Origin: a bacterium
GTDB taxonomy: Bacteria; Fidelibacterota; Marinisomatia; Marinisomatales; TCS55
NCBI GenBank assembly: GCA_004321715.1
Contig: SGYN01000003.1
Span: forward strand, 1-64,000
Reading direction: 5' to 3'
DNA length: 64,000 nucleotides
The notes below the pieces were generated by a model. The model saw only the letters and a program-made list of their open reading frames with translations. It made no database searches and was not told the origin of the DNA. This document shows, in pieces, positions 1 to 8,572 of the stretch. Made by a program: the position numbers and the translations under genes. The first letter of the stretch is position 1; each line of letters begins with the position of its first letter.

Positions 1-87
1 TGGACTTACTAAAGGCATACTAGATCTATAATTTGTCCATTTATTTATTAAGTCACCTTCTGGAATCTGTGGTTTTAATATCACCAT
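1..87 (-). CDS. sdhA: Succinate dehydrogenase/fumarate reductase flavoprotein subunit, N-terminal fragment
   Basis: Only the first 29 codons are inside the window; the gene runs off the left edge. The ATG at 85-87 opens a frame reading MVILKPQIPEGDLINKW, which resembles the start of Bacteroidota-type SdhA (an IPxGxLxxKW motif a few residues from the N-terminus). The start overlaps the end of sdhC by 7 bases (ATGGTGA arrangement), so the two are translationally coupled in the order sdhC-sdhA, usual for this group. The FAD and active-site domains lie outside the window, so the call rests on the short N-terminal match plus the sdhC neighbour. Confidence 0.75.
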   Translation of the reverse strand, partial: MVILKPQIPEGDLINKWTNYRSSMPLVSP

Positions 88-761
88 TTTCCCCCATCTA
101 ATATTCCAAACCAAAAAGCTATACTAAAAAAACCTAAGGGTATAAAAAGCCAAAACACAACAGAGATTGTACTGATTATCTTTTCAAATTTAGAATTTTT
201 GATACCCAAAGTTTTGAAGGCAGATTCAAATCCATGACGCAAATGAAAACCTAATAAAAGCATAGAAAACAAATATAATATTGTTATAAATATATTACCA
301 AACCCATAAGCGCTTTCGGTAACAAAATAATAATATTTATTATGATCATTTATATTTTGAAAATTAAACCATATTGTGGATAAATGCGTAACGATAAAAA
401 TGAGCAAAACACTACCTGAAAAAAACATTGTTCTAGAATAGATTGTGCTACTTGTTTTAGATAAGTGCATATATTTGTTTGAGGAAGATCTTTTTGAACT
501 CCATGTTAAGAAAGCTGAATTATAAATATGTGTAAAAAAAATAATGACTAGCAATATTTCCATAATTCGTATTAGCGGTTTTATTTTTTCTAGCGCTCCA
601 ACTAATTGATTAAAATTTTCTGGACCCGTAAAAATTATAAGATTATTCATTAGATGAAATACGAGAAATAAACAAACCATTAAACCAGTGATGGCAACTA
701 ATAATTTTTTACCTATTGTAGATTTGAAAATATTAACTGATTTAGATAGAGCTTTATTCAT
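81..761 (-). CDS. sdhC: Succinate dehydrogenase cytochrome b subunit (Bacteroidota type)
   Basis: A 226-residue integral membrane protein with about five hydrophobic helices, matching the single-subunit di-heme cytochrome b558 family that anchors SdhA/SdhB to the inner membrane and exchanges electrons with quinone. Histidines sit inside helices where heme ligands are expected: FLVFHLMNN near residue 41, FFTHIYNS, FIVTHLST and LLLGFHLRHG. The last of these, followed by GFESAFKTLG, is a recognisable family signature. The ATG at 759-761 is the first in frame. It overlaps sdhA by 7 bases. The 119 bases upstream, to the next gene, would hold the promoter. Confidence 0.92.
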   Translation of the reverse strand: MNKALSKSVNIFKSTIGKKLLVAITGLMVCLFLVFHLMNNLIIFTGPENFNQLVGALEKIKPLIRIMEILLVIIFFTHIYNSAFLTWSSKRSSSNKYMHLSKTSSTIYSRTMFFSGSVLLIFIVTHLSTIWFNFQNINDHNKYYYFVTESAYGFGNIFITILYLFSMLLLGFHLRHGFESAFKTLGIKNSKFEKIISTISVVFWLFIPLGFFSIAFWFGILDGGKW

Positions 762-880
762 ATCAGTAGGAAGTTAATTATTACATTCAATGATATAAAA
801 TAGTTTATAAAAATGATAAAATATATAAGTGTTATTTTTCAGTATTAATAATGTGGGTTTGTTCTTATGATCAATTACTA

Positions 881-2170
881 TCAAATAGGTGTCTTTATAA
901 AATCTTTTAAAGACTTATTGCTATTTATATAATCAGTTTGACGATATAGTCCTGGAACGCCTCTATTACGGAACAATTCTAAATAAGGTAATAATAAACC
1001 TTCTTCATTACTTATAGACAATAAATTGCTTCTATAAGATAAACCTTCTAATGCTATTTCAGCAAAATAGTTTATCCAATCATACATGCTGGTTTTCTGA
1101 GGACCAATTTTATCTAAGTTTAAATGATTGGCATTGTTAATTGAAATCATTCTATCGGTTGATCGCCATGATAAAAATAATTCCATTAGCTTATCTCTTG
1201 ATTTATCATTAGAAAAAATACCAATCCAAAACGCAACTGGTGCAAATTCATATCCTATAGGAGGACGATCTACACACCTAAGCTCTACCATTCCTTGCTT
1301 AAATCTAACATGGGTAAATATTTGATGTAGCGCAGAATTGATAATATCTTCATTTAATTCATTATCATCATATAATGTAGTCAACCATTTATTTATAGAG
1401 CCCTTATAGGGATTGATATCTTGGGAACCAGTAATAGAAAAGATTAATGGAGCCTTTAAAACTATGTCTGCAAATTTTTCCATTAGATTTTCATTTGAAA
1501 TGATACCGTGCTCAAATAGGTAACCACATCTGCTATTATCAGTATTAGACCAGATTATATGTCTATAGTTTTTTTCGCCTATTGGGTGCGATTCAATAAA
1601 TGGCGAATTAGCAAATAATAAAGAAGCAAATGGACTAATACAATCAGATAAAAATGCAATTTGTTCACCATCTTCTTTAGAAAAGATATCCATATTTATT
1701 TGAATACTTGCGGTGTTTTTCATCATCCAATTTCCATGAGAGCCTGTTTTTGCAAATAAATTGTCCATTAATAAATATTTAGTGATATCTATTAATTCAA
1801 TAGAAGATGGTGAGTAAAGGGGGTCAACTGTATAATCGATTGCAAGCAAATTATTATCAATTAACAGTCTTCTAAACGTCTTTAAATGTCTTTTATATTC
1901 ATTTTGAATATCATAGAGTGATTGATAAGGGGTTGATGACCATTCAATTTGGCCACCAGGCTCTATGGAATAATCGTATGTTTCGTTTTTATGCTCTTTA
2001 TTTTTTATTAGATCATTTAATAAATCGGATGCGGAATAGTTTATAGATGGATTAACGGGTATTCTTTTTCCATTATTTGTATAAACTATATCTTCAATTT
2101 CAACACCAATCAATCTATTATGATTTGATGATGTTTTTTTTAGTATTAATTCTATAATCTTGCTTTTCAT
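881..2170 (-). CDS. gshA: Glutamate-cysteine ligase, GCS2 family (plant/EgtA-like)
   Basis: A 429-residue protein of the GCS2 family, which joins glutamate and cysteine through their gamma linkage, the first step of glutathione (or gamma-Glu-Cys/ergothioneine-type) synthesis in the cytoplasm. Family motifs are in order: IGVEIED near residue 23, YSIEPGGQIEWSS near residue 68 (ATP/Mg site glutamates), MMKNTASIQINMD near residue 150 and HVRFKQGMVELRCVD near residue 289. No glutathione synthetase is adjacent, so the end product cannot be told from this window. It starts at an ATG (2168-2170) just beyond the terminator of the motor operon, so it has its own transcription unit. Confidence 0.85.
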   Translation of the reverse strand: MKSKIIELILKKTSSNHNRLIGVEIEDIVYTNNGKRIPVNPSINYSASDLLNDLIKNKEHKNETYDYSIEPGGQIEWSSTPYQSLYDIQNEYKRHLKTFRRLLIDNNLLAIDYTVDPLYSPSSIELIDITKYLLMDNLFAKTGSHGNWMMKNTASIQINMDIFSKEDGEQIAFLSDCISPFASLLFANSPFIESHPIGEKNYRHIIWSNTDNSRCGYLFEHGIISNENLMEKFADIVLKAPLIFSITGSQDINPYKGSINKWLTTLYDDNELNEDIINSALHQIFTHVRFKQGMVELRCVDRPPIGYEFAPVAFWIGIFSNDKSRDKLMELFLSWRSTDRMISINNANHLNLDKIGPQKTSMYDWINYFAEIALEGLSYRSNLLSISNEEGLLLPYLELFRNRGVPGLYRQTDYINSNKSLKDFIKTPI

Positions 2171-2200
2171 TCAAAAAAATTCTTAATTATATTTAAATCA

Positions 2201-2227
2201 AATAAAAAAAAACCCCCTGTTCGGGGG
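2201..2227 (-). terminator. Rho-independent terminator of the MotAB/FliFG-like operon
   Basis: Read on the minus strand, CCCCC (2227-2223), a five-base loop, GGGGG (2217-2213), then a run of ten T with one interruption soon after. It lies 26 bases past the FliG-like stop codon and before the next gene, so it closes the operon. Confidence 0.85.
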
Positions 2228-2252
2228 CTTTGCATAAAATGATTTTTACTAA

Positions 2253-3191
2253 TTATTCGACCATTTCTCCACCACCAATAAAATCTTCTAATTTGAAAGC
2301 TCCATCTTTTTCCATCTGCTTTGCTGCTTGAACAATACCTTTTCTTGCATTATCAACCTCTCTTTTGGAAACTGCTCCTTCTACAGGTTCATACATGGCT
2401 TGTTTCTTTTGAGGAAGGTTGTTTTTAACTCTTGTAACAACTTCTTCATCCATTCCTTTCATTGACATTGCAATCAAATCAAGCTCTACTGAGTTCATTA
2501 AATCACGTAGAATATTATCAGGGAAAAATTCGAAAACATCATCCCATTTAAGATGGTATTTTTTTATTTCCTCAGCTAAAGCAGGAGCCTCTCTTGATAT
2601 TGCTTCTAAATATTTTGATTCATCTTCTGGATCCATATCGCCTAAAATATCAGCAACATCTTTACCGCCCCCTCTTGAAAAATCAACAGTTTTTGGTAAA
2701 AAGTGAGATTTTTCCTGCAATTCTGAAGCAATGCTAACTACTGCCTCTAGCGGCACCTCATGTAAAGTACCCATTTCAATCAAGACTCTTCCTTTTTCTT
2801 CTGGGTCAAGTCGATCTAAAACCTTTGCTCGTTTCTCTGTGTCTACTTGAGCCATAACAATCGCTTTTACTCTTGTATCCTCCGGTAAGACCATTGATAT
2901 TAATTGCTCGTCAGTTAACTCCTGGAGAAATGCAAATGGCTTCTTAGGTTCATCCTCTCCTCCTTCTTCAGATTGGAACTTTTCACTTACGAAGCTATAA
3001 TAGAATTGTTCAATTACCTGTTTTTTTACTTTAAATGAAACACTGTCCATATCGCGGGCAACAGAACGCACTTTCCTTATATCTGTTTTAGTTAATTCTT
3101 TTAACAAAGTTATCGATAGGCCTTCACCAAGAATATTAAATAAAATAGCTACTTTTTGTAGACCAGATAATCTTTTTATATCAGTGATCAT
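2253..3191 (-). CDS. fliG: FliG-like rotor protein
   Basis: A 312-residue protein with the overall layout of FliG, the cytoplasmic rotor protein that binds FliF and receives torque from MotA. The N-domain opens with LSGLQKVAILFNILGEG, as in FliG. The middle domain is recognisable (LTDEQLISMV near residue 92, then LDPEEKGRVLIEM). The C-terminal torque domain is the best match: ILRDLMNSVELDLIAMSMKG, then MDEEVVTRVKNNLPQKKQAM and a helix VDNARKGIVQAAKQMEKDG. The EHPQR motif used by flagellar FliG to dock FliM is replaced by PEDTR, and no fliM or fliN gene is present. It is the last gene of the operon, 12 bases after the FliF-like gene, and is followed by a terminator. Confidence 0.82.
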   Translation of the reverse strand: MITDIKRLSGLQKVAILFNILGEGLSITLLKELTKTDIRKVRSVARDMDSVSFKVKKQVIEQFYYSFVSEKFQSEEGGEDEPKKPFAFLQELTDEQLISMVLPEDTRVKAIVMAQVDTEKRAKVLDRLDPEEKGRVLIEMGTLHEVPLEAVVSIASELQEKSHFLPKTVDFSRGGGKDVADILGDMDPEDESKYLEAISREAPALAEEIKKYHLKWDDVFEFFPDNILRDLMNSVELDLIAMSMKGMDEEVVTRVKNNLPQKKQAMYEPVEGAVSKREVDNARKGIVQAAKQMEKDGAFKLEDFIGGGEMVE

Positions 3192-3203
3192 ATAATGGCC
3201 TCT

Positions 3204-4661
3204 TTATTTCTTCTTTTTCTTCTTTTTTCCAGAATCATCTTCTTCTGGCTCTTCTAGCGGCGCCTCTGGTTCAGGTTCCGGAACAACATCGTCCTCTAAC
3301 CACTCTTTGACAATACGAGTTGCGGTTTTCGGCTGTCCAACGCTCATTGAGACTACAGACTGTCTCATTTCACCTATTTCACCCCTAATAACATCAGGAT
3401 CATCTTGCGTCTCATTTTTTGCATTATTTACTGCAGGCGCCTTTTTACGCTTTTTTTTTCTACGTAATGGCGGAGGTGGATATGGCCATGGCATAGGCAT
3501 TTGTTGCTGTTGCGGCCCTTGCTTTTTCTTAAATAACAGAATAATAAGTAATACAAGTAACACAACAACAAGCGCCCCCAAAATAGATACCAAAATTATC
3601 AATGCAGATGAACTTTCAACTTCTTGTATTTCTTGCCCAAGACCTAATTGAACGGAATCAAGCATTGCAATTCTGTTTGTTAATTGCGAATCAACTCGCG
3701 CATTATTAGCATAAGATAATTCGTCCTTTAGTGAAGTTATTTCATTTTTTAAAGCTCGCAATTGTAATGAATCTCTTAATAACGCTGTTTTTCTTTCAAA
3801 CTCAAATTTATCTGCTGCGCTTCTTCTTTCTAAATTATTTAATTGTTCTTTTAGTTCTAATAACGGACCGCTGATTTCCTTTTCGATAGACTTTGTTAGC
3901 GCATCATCACCTTCTCCCGATTGAAGCATCTCTAGCTTATCAGCAATATTTTTTAGTAAAACTTGTTCAGCACTTTTTTCATCTCTTCTTTCTTTAAATG
4001 ATGCTGTCATAATACTAAGAACATCGCCTCTAGTACGATCAAATCTCGAGGCAACCATCACTACTTGACGAATATTTTCAATTAATTCGGGGGCTGCACC
4101 TTCTTGAAGGATAATACTAATTTGTAATCGCCTTACTGCAGCTATAGCCGGCACTCTTTTTGTTAAAGTTTTAGATTGAACTCTTTCGGCGCTATTTGAA
4201 GGCTCTTGTATTGGCACGACCATACCTGGGCCCTGCTGCCCTTCATTAGAAGACTCTTGTGCAACCTGGGGCTCAGCTTCTACTTCAAAATCAAACCCTG
4301 GTATTGGTAATCCCATACTAGAAAATTCAGATTCAGGATCTGAGCCACCTTTTGGAGCCGCTTCACCAATTATAGTTGTTAGCTCTTGTAGAGCCGATGC
4401 TTCATCATAAACTGCTCTATCACTGGGTATAATTGTAATTTGTTCTTCTTTTTCGCCAGTAACTTCAATATCTACATTAACATCAATTACATATTTCTGA
4501 TCATCAATAATCTTAGATAATGCACTAGCTATTCTTGACCGAAGATCGCTTTCTACCATCAGCTTTTGTGTTAAATAGGATGAACTTTGTTGACCTAATA
4601 ATAAGTTTAGGCTTAAAATAAAAAACCAAATGAAAGGATATATTTTATGCCCTCTCTTCAT
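3204..4661 (-). CDS. Shortened FliF-like ring protein with FliG-binding tail
   Basis: A 485-residue protein; flagellar FliF is usually 540-570. An N-terminal hydrophobic segment (about 8-23) could be a cleaved signal or TM1. Residues about 32-100 resemble the first half of the FliF/YscJ ring-building motif 3, with an acidic/proline-rich insertion in place of the beta-collar loop. Residues about 170-225 match its second half (VRRLQISIILQEG, then SRFDRTRGDVLSIMTASF). A coiled coil (about 230-345), a transmembrane helix (351-377) and a cytoplasmic tail follow. The tail ends in QPKTATRIVKEWLEDD (443-458), matching the C-terminal helix by which FliF binds FliG. Ring motifs 1 and 2 appear absent. 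A strong AAGGAG site sits 6 bases before the ATG. Confidence 0.72.
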   Translation of the reverse strand: MKRGHKIYPFIWFFILSLNLLLGQQSSSYLTQKLMVESDLRSRIASALSKIIDDQKYVIDVNVDIEVTGEKEEQITIIPSDRAVYDEASALQELTTIIGEAAPKGGSDPESEFSSMGLPIPGFDFEVEAEPQVAQESSNEGQQGPGMVVPIQEPSNSAERVQSKTLTKRVPAIAAVRRLQISIILQEGAAPELIENIRQVVMVASRFDRTRGDVLSIMTASFKERRDEKSAEQVLLKNIADKLEMLQSGEGDDALTKSIEKEISGPLLELKEQLNNLERRSAADKFEFERKTALLRDSLQLRALKNEITSLKDELSYANNARVDSQLTNRIAMLDSVQLGLGQEIQEVESSSALIILVSILGALVVVLLVLLIILLFKKKQGPQQQQMPMPWPYPPPPLRRKKKRKKAPAVNNAKNETQDDPDVIRGEIGEMRQSVVSMSVGQPKTATRIVKEWLEDDVVPEPEPEAPLEEPEEDDSGKKKKKKK

Positions 4662-4700
4662 ATTCTACTCCTTTTATAATTCTTAATATACTCATAACAA

Positions 4701-5531
4701 TCAATCATCATTTCCAACATAGCTTGTTGAGTGATGTGATGGTTTTAAAAATGTGATCTCTATTCTTCTATTTCTACCCTTTTTTTCCGGTGTATCATTC
4801 AATTCCAAAACAGTATTTCTATCTATGTTCTGGGTCAGATTTTGCGCTTGACCCCTTGGAATCCAATCAGCATATCCCGCTGCAACTAACCGCGTTGGGT
4901 TAACTCCCTGATCAATAACATTTCTTACCACAGCCGATCCCCGCGCCGTAGAAAGCTCCCAATTTGATGGAAATCGTTTTTGATATGCTTTAGGTAATAC
5001 ATCGCTATCTGTATGCCCTGCAATTTCTATTTGAAAAATTGAATTCTTAATCTCAGGCACTATTTTTTCTGATAATAATTTCTTTAACCCTGGACTTATT
5101 CCAGCGCTTCCAGATCCAAAACTAAAGTCACCGCTAATCTCCAATGTAACACCTTTTGAACTAGTCGTGACCTCTACTGGAGGGTCTCCTTTGCTATCCT
5201 TCATTTCAGCTTCAATTTTTTCAACCATCTCATCCAGGGATGCCTTTACTTCGGATAACTTCGTGGCCTTTTTTTCAAACTCTCCCTCTAATTCTGCAGC
5301 TCCTTCTTTTTTAATTTTACTACCTAAGGATTTGCCTGTAGAATTTGCCATCTCCATTATTTTTACTGGATCCATTGTAGATAGAGCAGCCAAAAGAACA
5401 AAAAAGGCAAAAAGCAATGTCATCATATCAGCAAATGTACCAAACCATCCTGGCAAACCCTCATCAACAAGGCTCATTCCTTTTACGATGCCTGCTTTAA
5501 AAGCTTTTTTTTCTCCTGATGATTTAGCCAT
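4701..5531 (-). CDS. motB: Flagellar-type stator protein MotB (peptidoglycan-anchored)
   Basis: A 276-residue inner-membrane protein. Residues about 28-50 form one transmembrane helix containing the ion-coupling aspartate (FADMMTLLFAFFVLLAAL, Asp35), the residue equivalent to Asp32 of E. coli MotB. A periplasmic linker with heptad character follows, then a C-terminal OmpA-like peptidoglycan-binding domain with IEIAGHTDSDVLP, LSTARGSAVVRNVI and NRRIEITF. This makes it MotB rather than ExbD or TolR, which lack the OmpA domain. It lies 9 bases after motA and upstream of the FliF/FliG-like genes, so a complete stator is encoded beside a rotor. Confidence 0.92.
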   Translation of the reverse strand: MAKSSGEKKAFKAGIVKGMSLVDEGLPGWFGTFADMMTLLFAFFVLLAALSTMDPVKIMEMANSTGKSLGSKIKKEGAAELEGEFEKKATKLSEVKASLDEMVEKIEAEMKDSKGDPPVEVTTSSKGVTLEISGDFSFGSGSAGISPGLKKLLSEKIVPEIKNSIFQIEIAGHTDSDVLPKAYQKRFPSNWELSTARGSAVVRNVIDQGVNPTRLVAAGYADWIPRGQAQNLTQNIDRNTVLELNDTPEKKGRNRRIEITFLKPSHHSTSYVGNDD

Positions 5532-5540
5532 TAATTAATA

Positions 5541-6323
5541 CTAACCTTCTTTCTTCCATTCTGCAGGCGGTATAAATGAATTTAGTTTTTCTCTTACTAT
5601 AAGGGGATGTTTTTTCTGATGTATCAACCGAGAGGCCTCCACTAGTAAAGCCTGAAGCGTTGTATTCGCTGAAATCCTAACATTTATTTTATCTGCCATT
5701 GGTAAAAAAAACAGGTTAGCAAAAACAGCGCCATAAAATGTTGTTATTAATGCTGCCGACATCCCAGGTCCCAAAGAATCTGCACCACCTTCACCACCGA
5801 AGCCTGATAACATAATAACTAAACCAATTAAAGTCCCAACCATTCCCCAGGCAGGAGACATAACACCCATTGATTTAAACAGATCCGCTTGTGTTTTTTC
5901 TCTTATTTCTCTGTACTCTATTCTGGTTTCTAATATTTCTGTCAATTCATCTAATGAATATCCATCAACGACCATTTGCACACCATCACGGAAAAAATAA
6001 TTTTTAATTGCATCAACGTGCTTTTCCAAATCTGCTGCGCCTTTTCTGCCAACGTCTGCAGCTTCAACAGCCTCATCGACAAGTTCTCCCAGCTTTACTT
6101 CTCCCCCTTTTAATACCGCGCCCATTGCAGCACCTAATTTTAATACATCTGAAAGAGGGAAAGCGACAGATATAGATGCAAGCATTCCGCCAAACACAAT
6201 TGCAAAACTTGGGCCAGAAATAAAGCCTCCAGTACTAGCTCCAGCTTCAGCTGCAGCTAAAAATATACTACCAGCAATAGCTCCAAGTCCTAAAACAATA
6301 CCTACTAAGGTTGCAATATCCAT
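5541..6323 (-). CDS. motA: Flagellar-type stator protein MotA
   Basis: A 260-residue MotA/PomA-family protein, which assembles as a pentamer around MotB and converts ion flow into rotation against FliG. Seen are: MDIATLVGIVLGLGAI at the N-terminus, a second helix FAIVFGGMLASISVAFPL, and a long charged cytoplasmic loop with NYFFRDGVQMVVDGYS near residue 110. Then come the conserved helices 3-4, PAWGMVGTLIGLVIML and LGPGMSAALITTFYGAVFANLFFLP. Length and loop are those of MotA, not ExbB/TolQ. Six bases separate it from the upstream barrel-TPR gene, so it is co-transcribed with envelope proteins rather than with flagellar genes. Confidence 0.92.
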   Translation of the reverse strand: MDIATLVGIVLGLGAIAGSIFLAAAEAGASTGGFISGPSFAIVFGGMLASISVAFPLSDVLKLGAAMGAVLKGGEVKLGELVDEAVEAADVGRKGAADLEKHVDAIKNYFFRDGVQMVVDGYSLDELTEILETRIEYREIREKTQADLFKSMGVMSPAWGMVGTLIGLVIMLSGFGGEGGADSLGPGMSAALITTFYGAVFANLFFLPMADKINVRISANTTLQALLVEASRLIHQKKHPLIVREKLNSFIPPAEWKKEG

Positions 6324-6329
6324 AGAAAT

Positions 6330-7697
6330 CTACTCCCTAACAAAACTTGTTGTTTTTAATCTATTTTCATGTAACGCTTTTAAAATATTGCGGACATCAT
6401 CATACTCCGGGTCCATCCTTAGGGCCAGGTTCCAATTAATTGTTGCCCTTTGCACATCCCCAAGCTTATAGTATATCGAACCTCTCCTAGCATATGCAAG
6501 AGCAAGATTTGGATTTAAATCTAGCGCTGTTTCAACCTCTTGAAGTGATGCTCTATAATCACCCCCATAAAAATATCTAAGAGATCTGGAAAGATGCCTC
6601 ATCGCTTCATTCATATTTTTCTCACCGACATTACTTGATAGTTTTAATGAAGCTAGAGAATCTTCAAGGAAGTTTGAACGCTGTTCCATCGCAGAAAGTC
6701 TTACCATCAGGTTCCTCATTTCATTATTTACCATAACTACGGAATCGCGTAAAGAACTAACTACATAGCTTGCCATAGCTAAAGTTGAATCAAATTGATC
6801 AGAGAATTCATCATCGAATACCGGCATATCTGAACCTGATAACAGCGGTGCAGGACCTGAAGTCTCTCCAATCACACGCCTAGCGCGTCTTGGAACAGCC
6901 ATATCAAATCCAATAGTTAGGGCTGGATGGCCTGGCCAATAACGAAGCTTCCAGCTTGGTAGTTTATCTATGTGGGTGAACCCAATGTTTAGGCGATAAT
7001 CCGAGGTAAGGGGGATGCGGAGTCCCACATTGATTCCTATACCATCAAATTCACCCACAAAATCTAAACCACCCCATTTATTAAAGAATGGAGTGTTTAA
7101 ATGAAATCCTGCAAATACTCCAGCGGGAGTACCTGTGGAATCAGTAGCTGGTAGAGAGTCTTGTGCTCCAAATCCTCCAGTACCAAAACCTAAAAAAGTC
7201 TGTAAGTTATATGATCCTAAGCTTTTTGCGCTACTAACAACAGCAAAAAATGATAGCTGCTTCGGTGATAAGCTTAAGCCGCTTTCACTTTCCGAATTTT
7301 TAAATACTATGTCCTGCAACCCAATAGATACACTTATATCATTGTAAGTATAAACCCTTTGTTGTAAATGAAAACCAAACTCAACAGGAGGGGTGTAGGT
7401 AGACACATCTAGATTAGCTAGATTAGTTGTATCCGCAGTTTGCACAGAAGAAAAACCAACTGAAAAGTTTTTTCCTACTTCCATATCGAAAAAAATACCC
7501 GCAGTACTATTAAAAGGACTAAGGTTGTGGAACTCTGTTCCAAACCCAGTTCTGAATAAATACGGAGATCTACCAACCGTACTAAATGGTATTTTCATCA
7601 TAACGCCCGGTCGAGTATACGCTACTCTAGTTGCCGCGAAGGATATATCAAGCAAGCTAAATAGCAAGATACTAAATAAAAATAATACTCTTATCAT
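6330..7697 (-). CDS. Predicted outer-membrane beta-barrel with periplasmic coiled coil and TPR domain
   Basis: A 455-residue protein. A signal peptide (about 1-21, ending SFA) is followed by about 270 residues of alternating, glycine- and aromatic-rich strands (for example FHLQQRVYTYNDISVSIGLQD and YRLNIGFTHIDKLPSWKLRYW) typical of an outer-membrane barrel. A probable coiled coil (about 305-350) and at least two TPR motifs (LSRSLRYFYGGDYRASLQEVE and AYARRGSIYYKLGDVQRATINW) follow. I do not recognise a named family. It overlaps the upstream TPR gene by an ATGA and is 6 bases from motA. An inferred role is the outer-membrane end of the motor complex. Confidence 0.65.
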   Translation of the reverse strand: MIRVLFLFSILLFSLLDISFAATRVAYTRPGVMMKIPFSTVGRSPYLFRTGFGTEFHNLSPFNSTAGIFFDMEVGKNFSVGFSSVQTADTTNLANLDVSTYTPPVEFGFHLQQRVYTYNDISVSIGLQDIVFKNSESESGLSLSPKQLSFFAVVSSAKSLGSYNLQTFLGFGTGGFGAQDSLPATDSTGTPAGVFAGFHLNTPFFNKWGGLDFVGEFDGIGINVGLRIPLTSDYRLNIGFTHIDKLPSWKLRYWPGHPALTIGFDMAVPRRARRVIGETSGPAPLLSGSDMPVFDDEFSDQFDSTLAMASYVVSSLRDSVVMVNNEMRNLMVRLSAMEQRSNFLEDSLASLKLSSNVGEKNMNEAMRHLSRSLRYFYGGDYRASLQEVETALDLNPNLALAYARRGSIYYKLGDVQRATINWNLALRMDPEYDDVRNILKALHENRLKTTSFVRE

Positions 7698-8572
7698 TGA
7701 TATATTTCTGCTCGTTTAATTTCCATACGGGCAAGCTTAGCATATTCACTTTTTGGATAATTCTTTACCAATTTATTAAAAACAATTAGAGACTGATCTA
7801 TTTCTCCTCTTTTACGATGTAACAATCCTTTTTTAATTAAGGCATCATCAATATGTTCTGAATTGTTCTTGTTGATCACCATATCAAGATAGATCATTGC
7901 ATTATCAATATCACCAAGATGCTGATAAGAATCAGCCATCCAATAGATAACATTGTCTGATACATTTTTATCCGCATTTATTAAATATAAATTATCGAAG
8001 TACTGTATTGCTAACTGAAAGTTATCCTGCTGATAAGCAAATACACCTGCCATATAGTCTTTACTATTAAATTCTTGAATTAATTTTTTAGATTGCTTCT
8101 TTTTATTTGATTTTAAAATAATAGGAGAATCTAAATGATCTTTTATTGGCTCTATCAAAGATACTGCTGGCTCAACTTCAATGTTTCCTATGGGTTCATT
8201 TTCCGCATTTGGCTCTTTATCAATGTCTGCAATCATATTTTTTAACAATATATTTTCTTGTTGTAAATCAAACAGTTTTTCTTGGAATGAACTTTCTAAT
8301 TTTGCAATTCGATTATTTATCCGCTCAAGACTTGCTAACATTTCTGAAGACGCAGCCATATAAATTGATCCGCTCTTAGCCTTCTTTACTTGAAAATTAA
8401 TTTCTTCACTAGGGGACTCAACCACTCTATTATATTCTTCTTCTCCAGTAGAAGGCTCAATAACGATACCCAAGTCAAGAAAAAATACCTCTGAAATTGT
8501 AGCGCTTGATTGAGCAGAAATAGGATCAAACAAAAAAAGAATAATTAGTATTCGAAAGAAAAGCACAGCTAT
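7694..8572 (-). CDS. CpoB/YbgF-like periplasmic TPR protein (AUA start proposed)
   Basis: About 290 residues with an N-terminal signal segment ending SAQ. A coiled coil follows (about residues 75-110, MLASLERINNRIAKLESSFQ), then a linker and C-terminal TPR repeats (YMAGVFAYQQDNFQLAIQYFD, YWMADSYQHLGDIDNAMIYLD, KKGLLHRKRGEIDQSLIVF). This is the coiled-coil-plus-TPR layout of CpoB. The start is unusual. The first in-frame TTG (8585-8587) is part of the ribosome-binding sequence, and a GTG at 8564-8566 is 13 bases from GGAGG. An ATA at 8570-8572 is 7 bases from it and overlaps the TAG stop of the gene before. The end overlaps the barrel-TPR gene by four bases (ATGA). Confidence 0.7.
   Translation of the reverse strand: MAVLFFRILIILFLFDPISAQSSATISEVFFLDLGIVIEPSTGEEEYNRVVESPSEEINFQVKKAKSGSIYMAASSEMLASLERINNRIAKLESSFQEKLFDLQQENILLKNMIADIDKEPNAENEPIGNIEVEPAVSLIEPIKDHLDSPIILKSNKKKQSKKLIQEFNSKDYMAGVFAYQQDNFQLAIQYFDNLYLINADKNVSDNVIYWMADSYQHLGDIDNAMIYLDMVINKNNSEHIDDALIKKGLLHRKRGEIDQSLIVFNKLVKNYPKSEYAKLARMEIKRAEIYQ

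Noticed and set aside
3307..3651. Plus-strand open frame with cysteine- and glycine-rich translation
   Set aside because: It is antisense to the proline/lysine-rich tail of the FliF-like gene, which explains its composition; no ribosome-binding site or family match.
4701..6323. MotA/MotB pair as ExbB/ExbD or TolQ/TolR
   Set aside because: The B subunit carries an OmpA-like peptidoglycan domain and the A subunit has the MotA length, loop and helix 3-4 motifs; FliF/FliG-like genes are adjacent.
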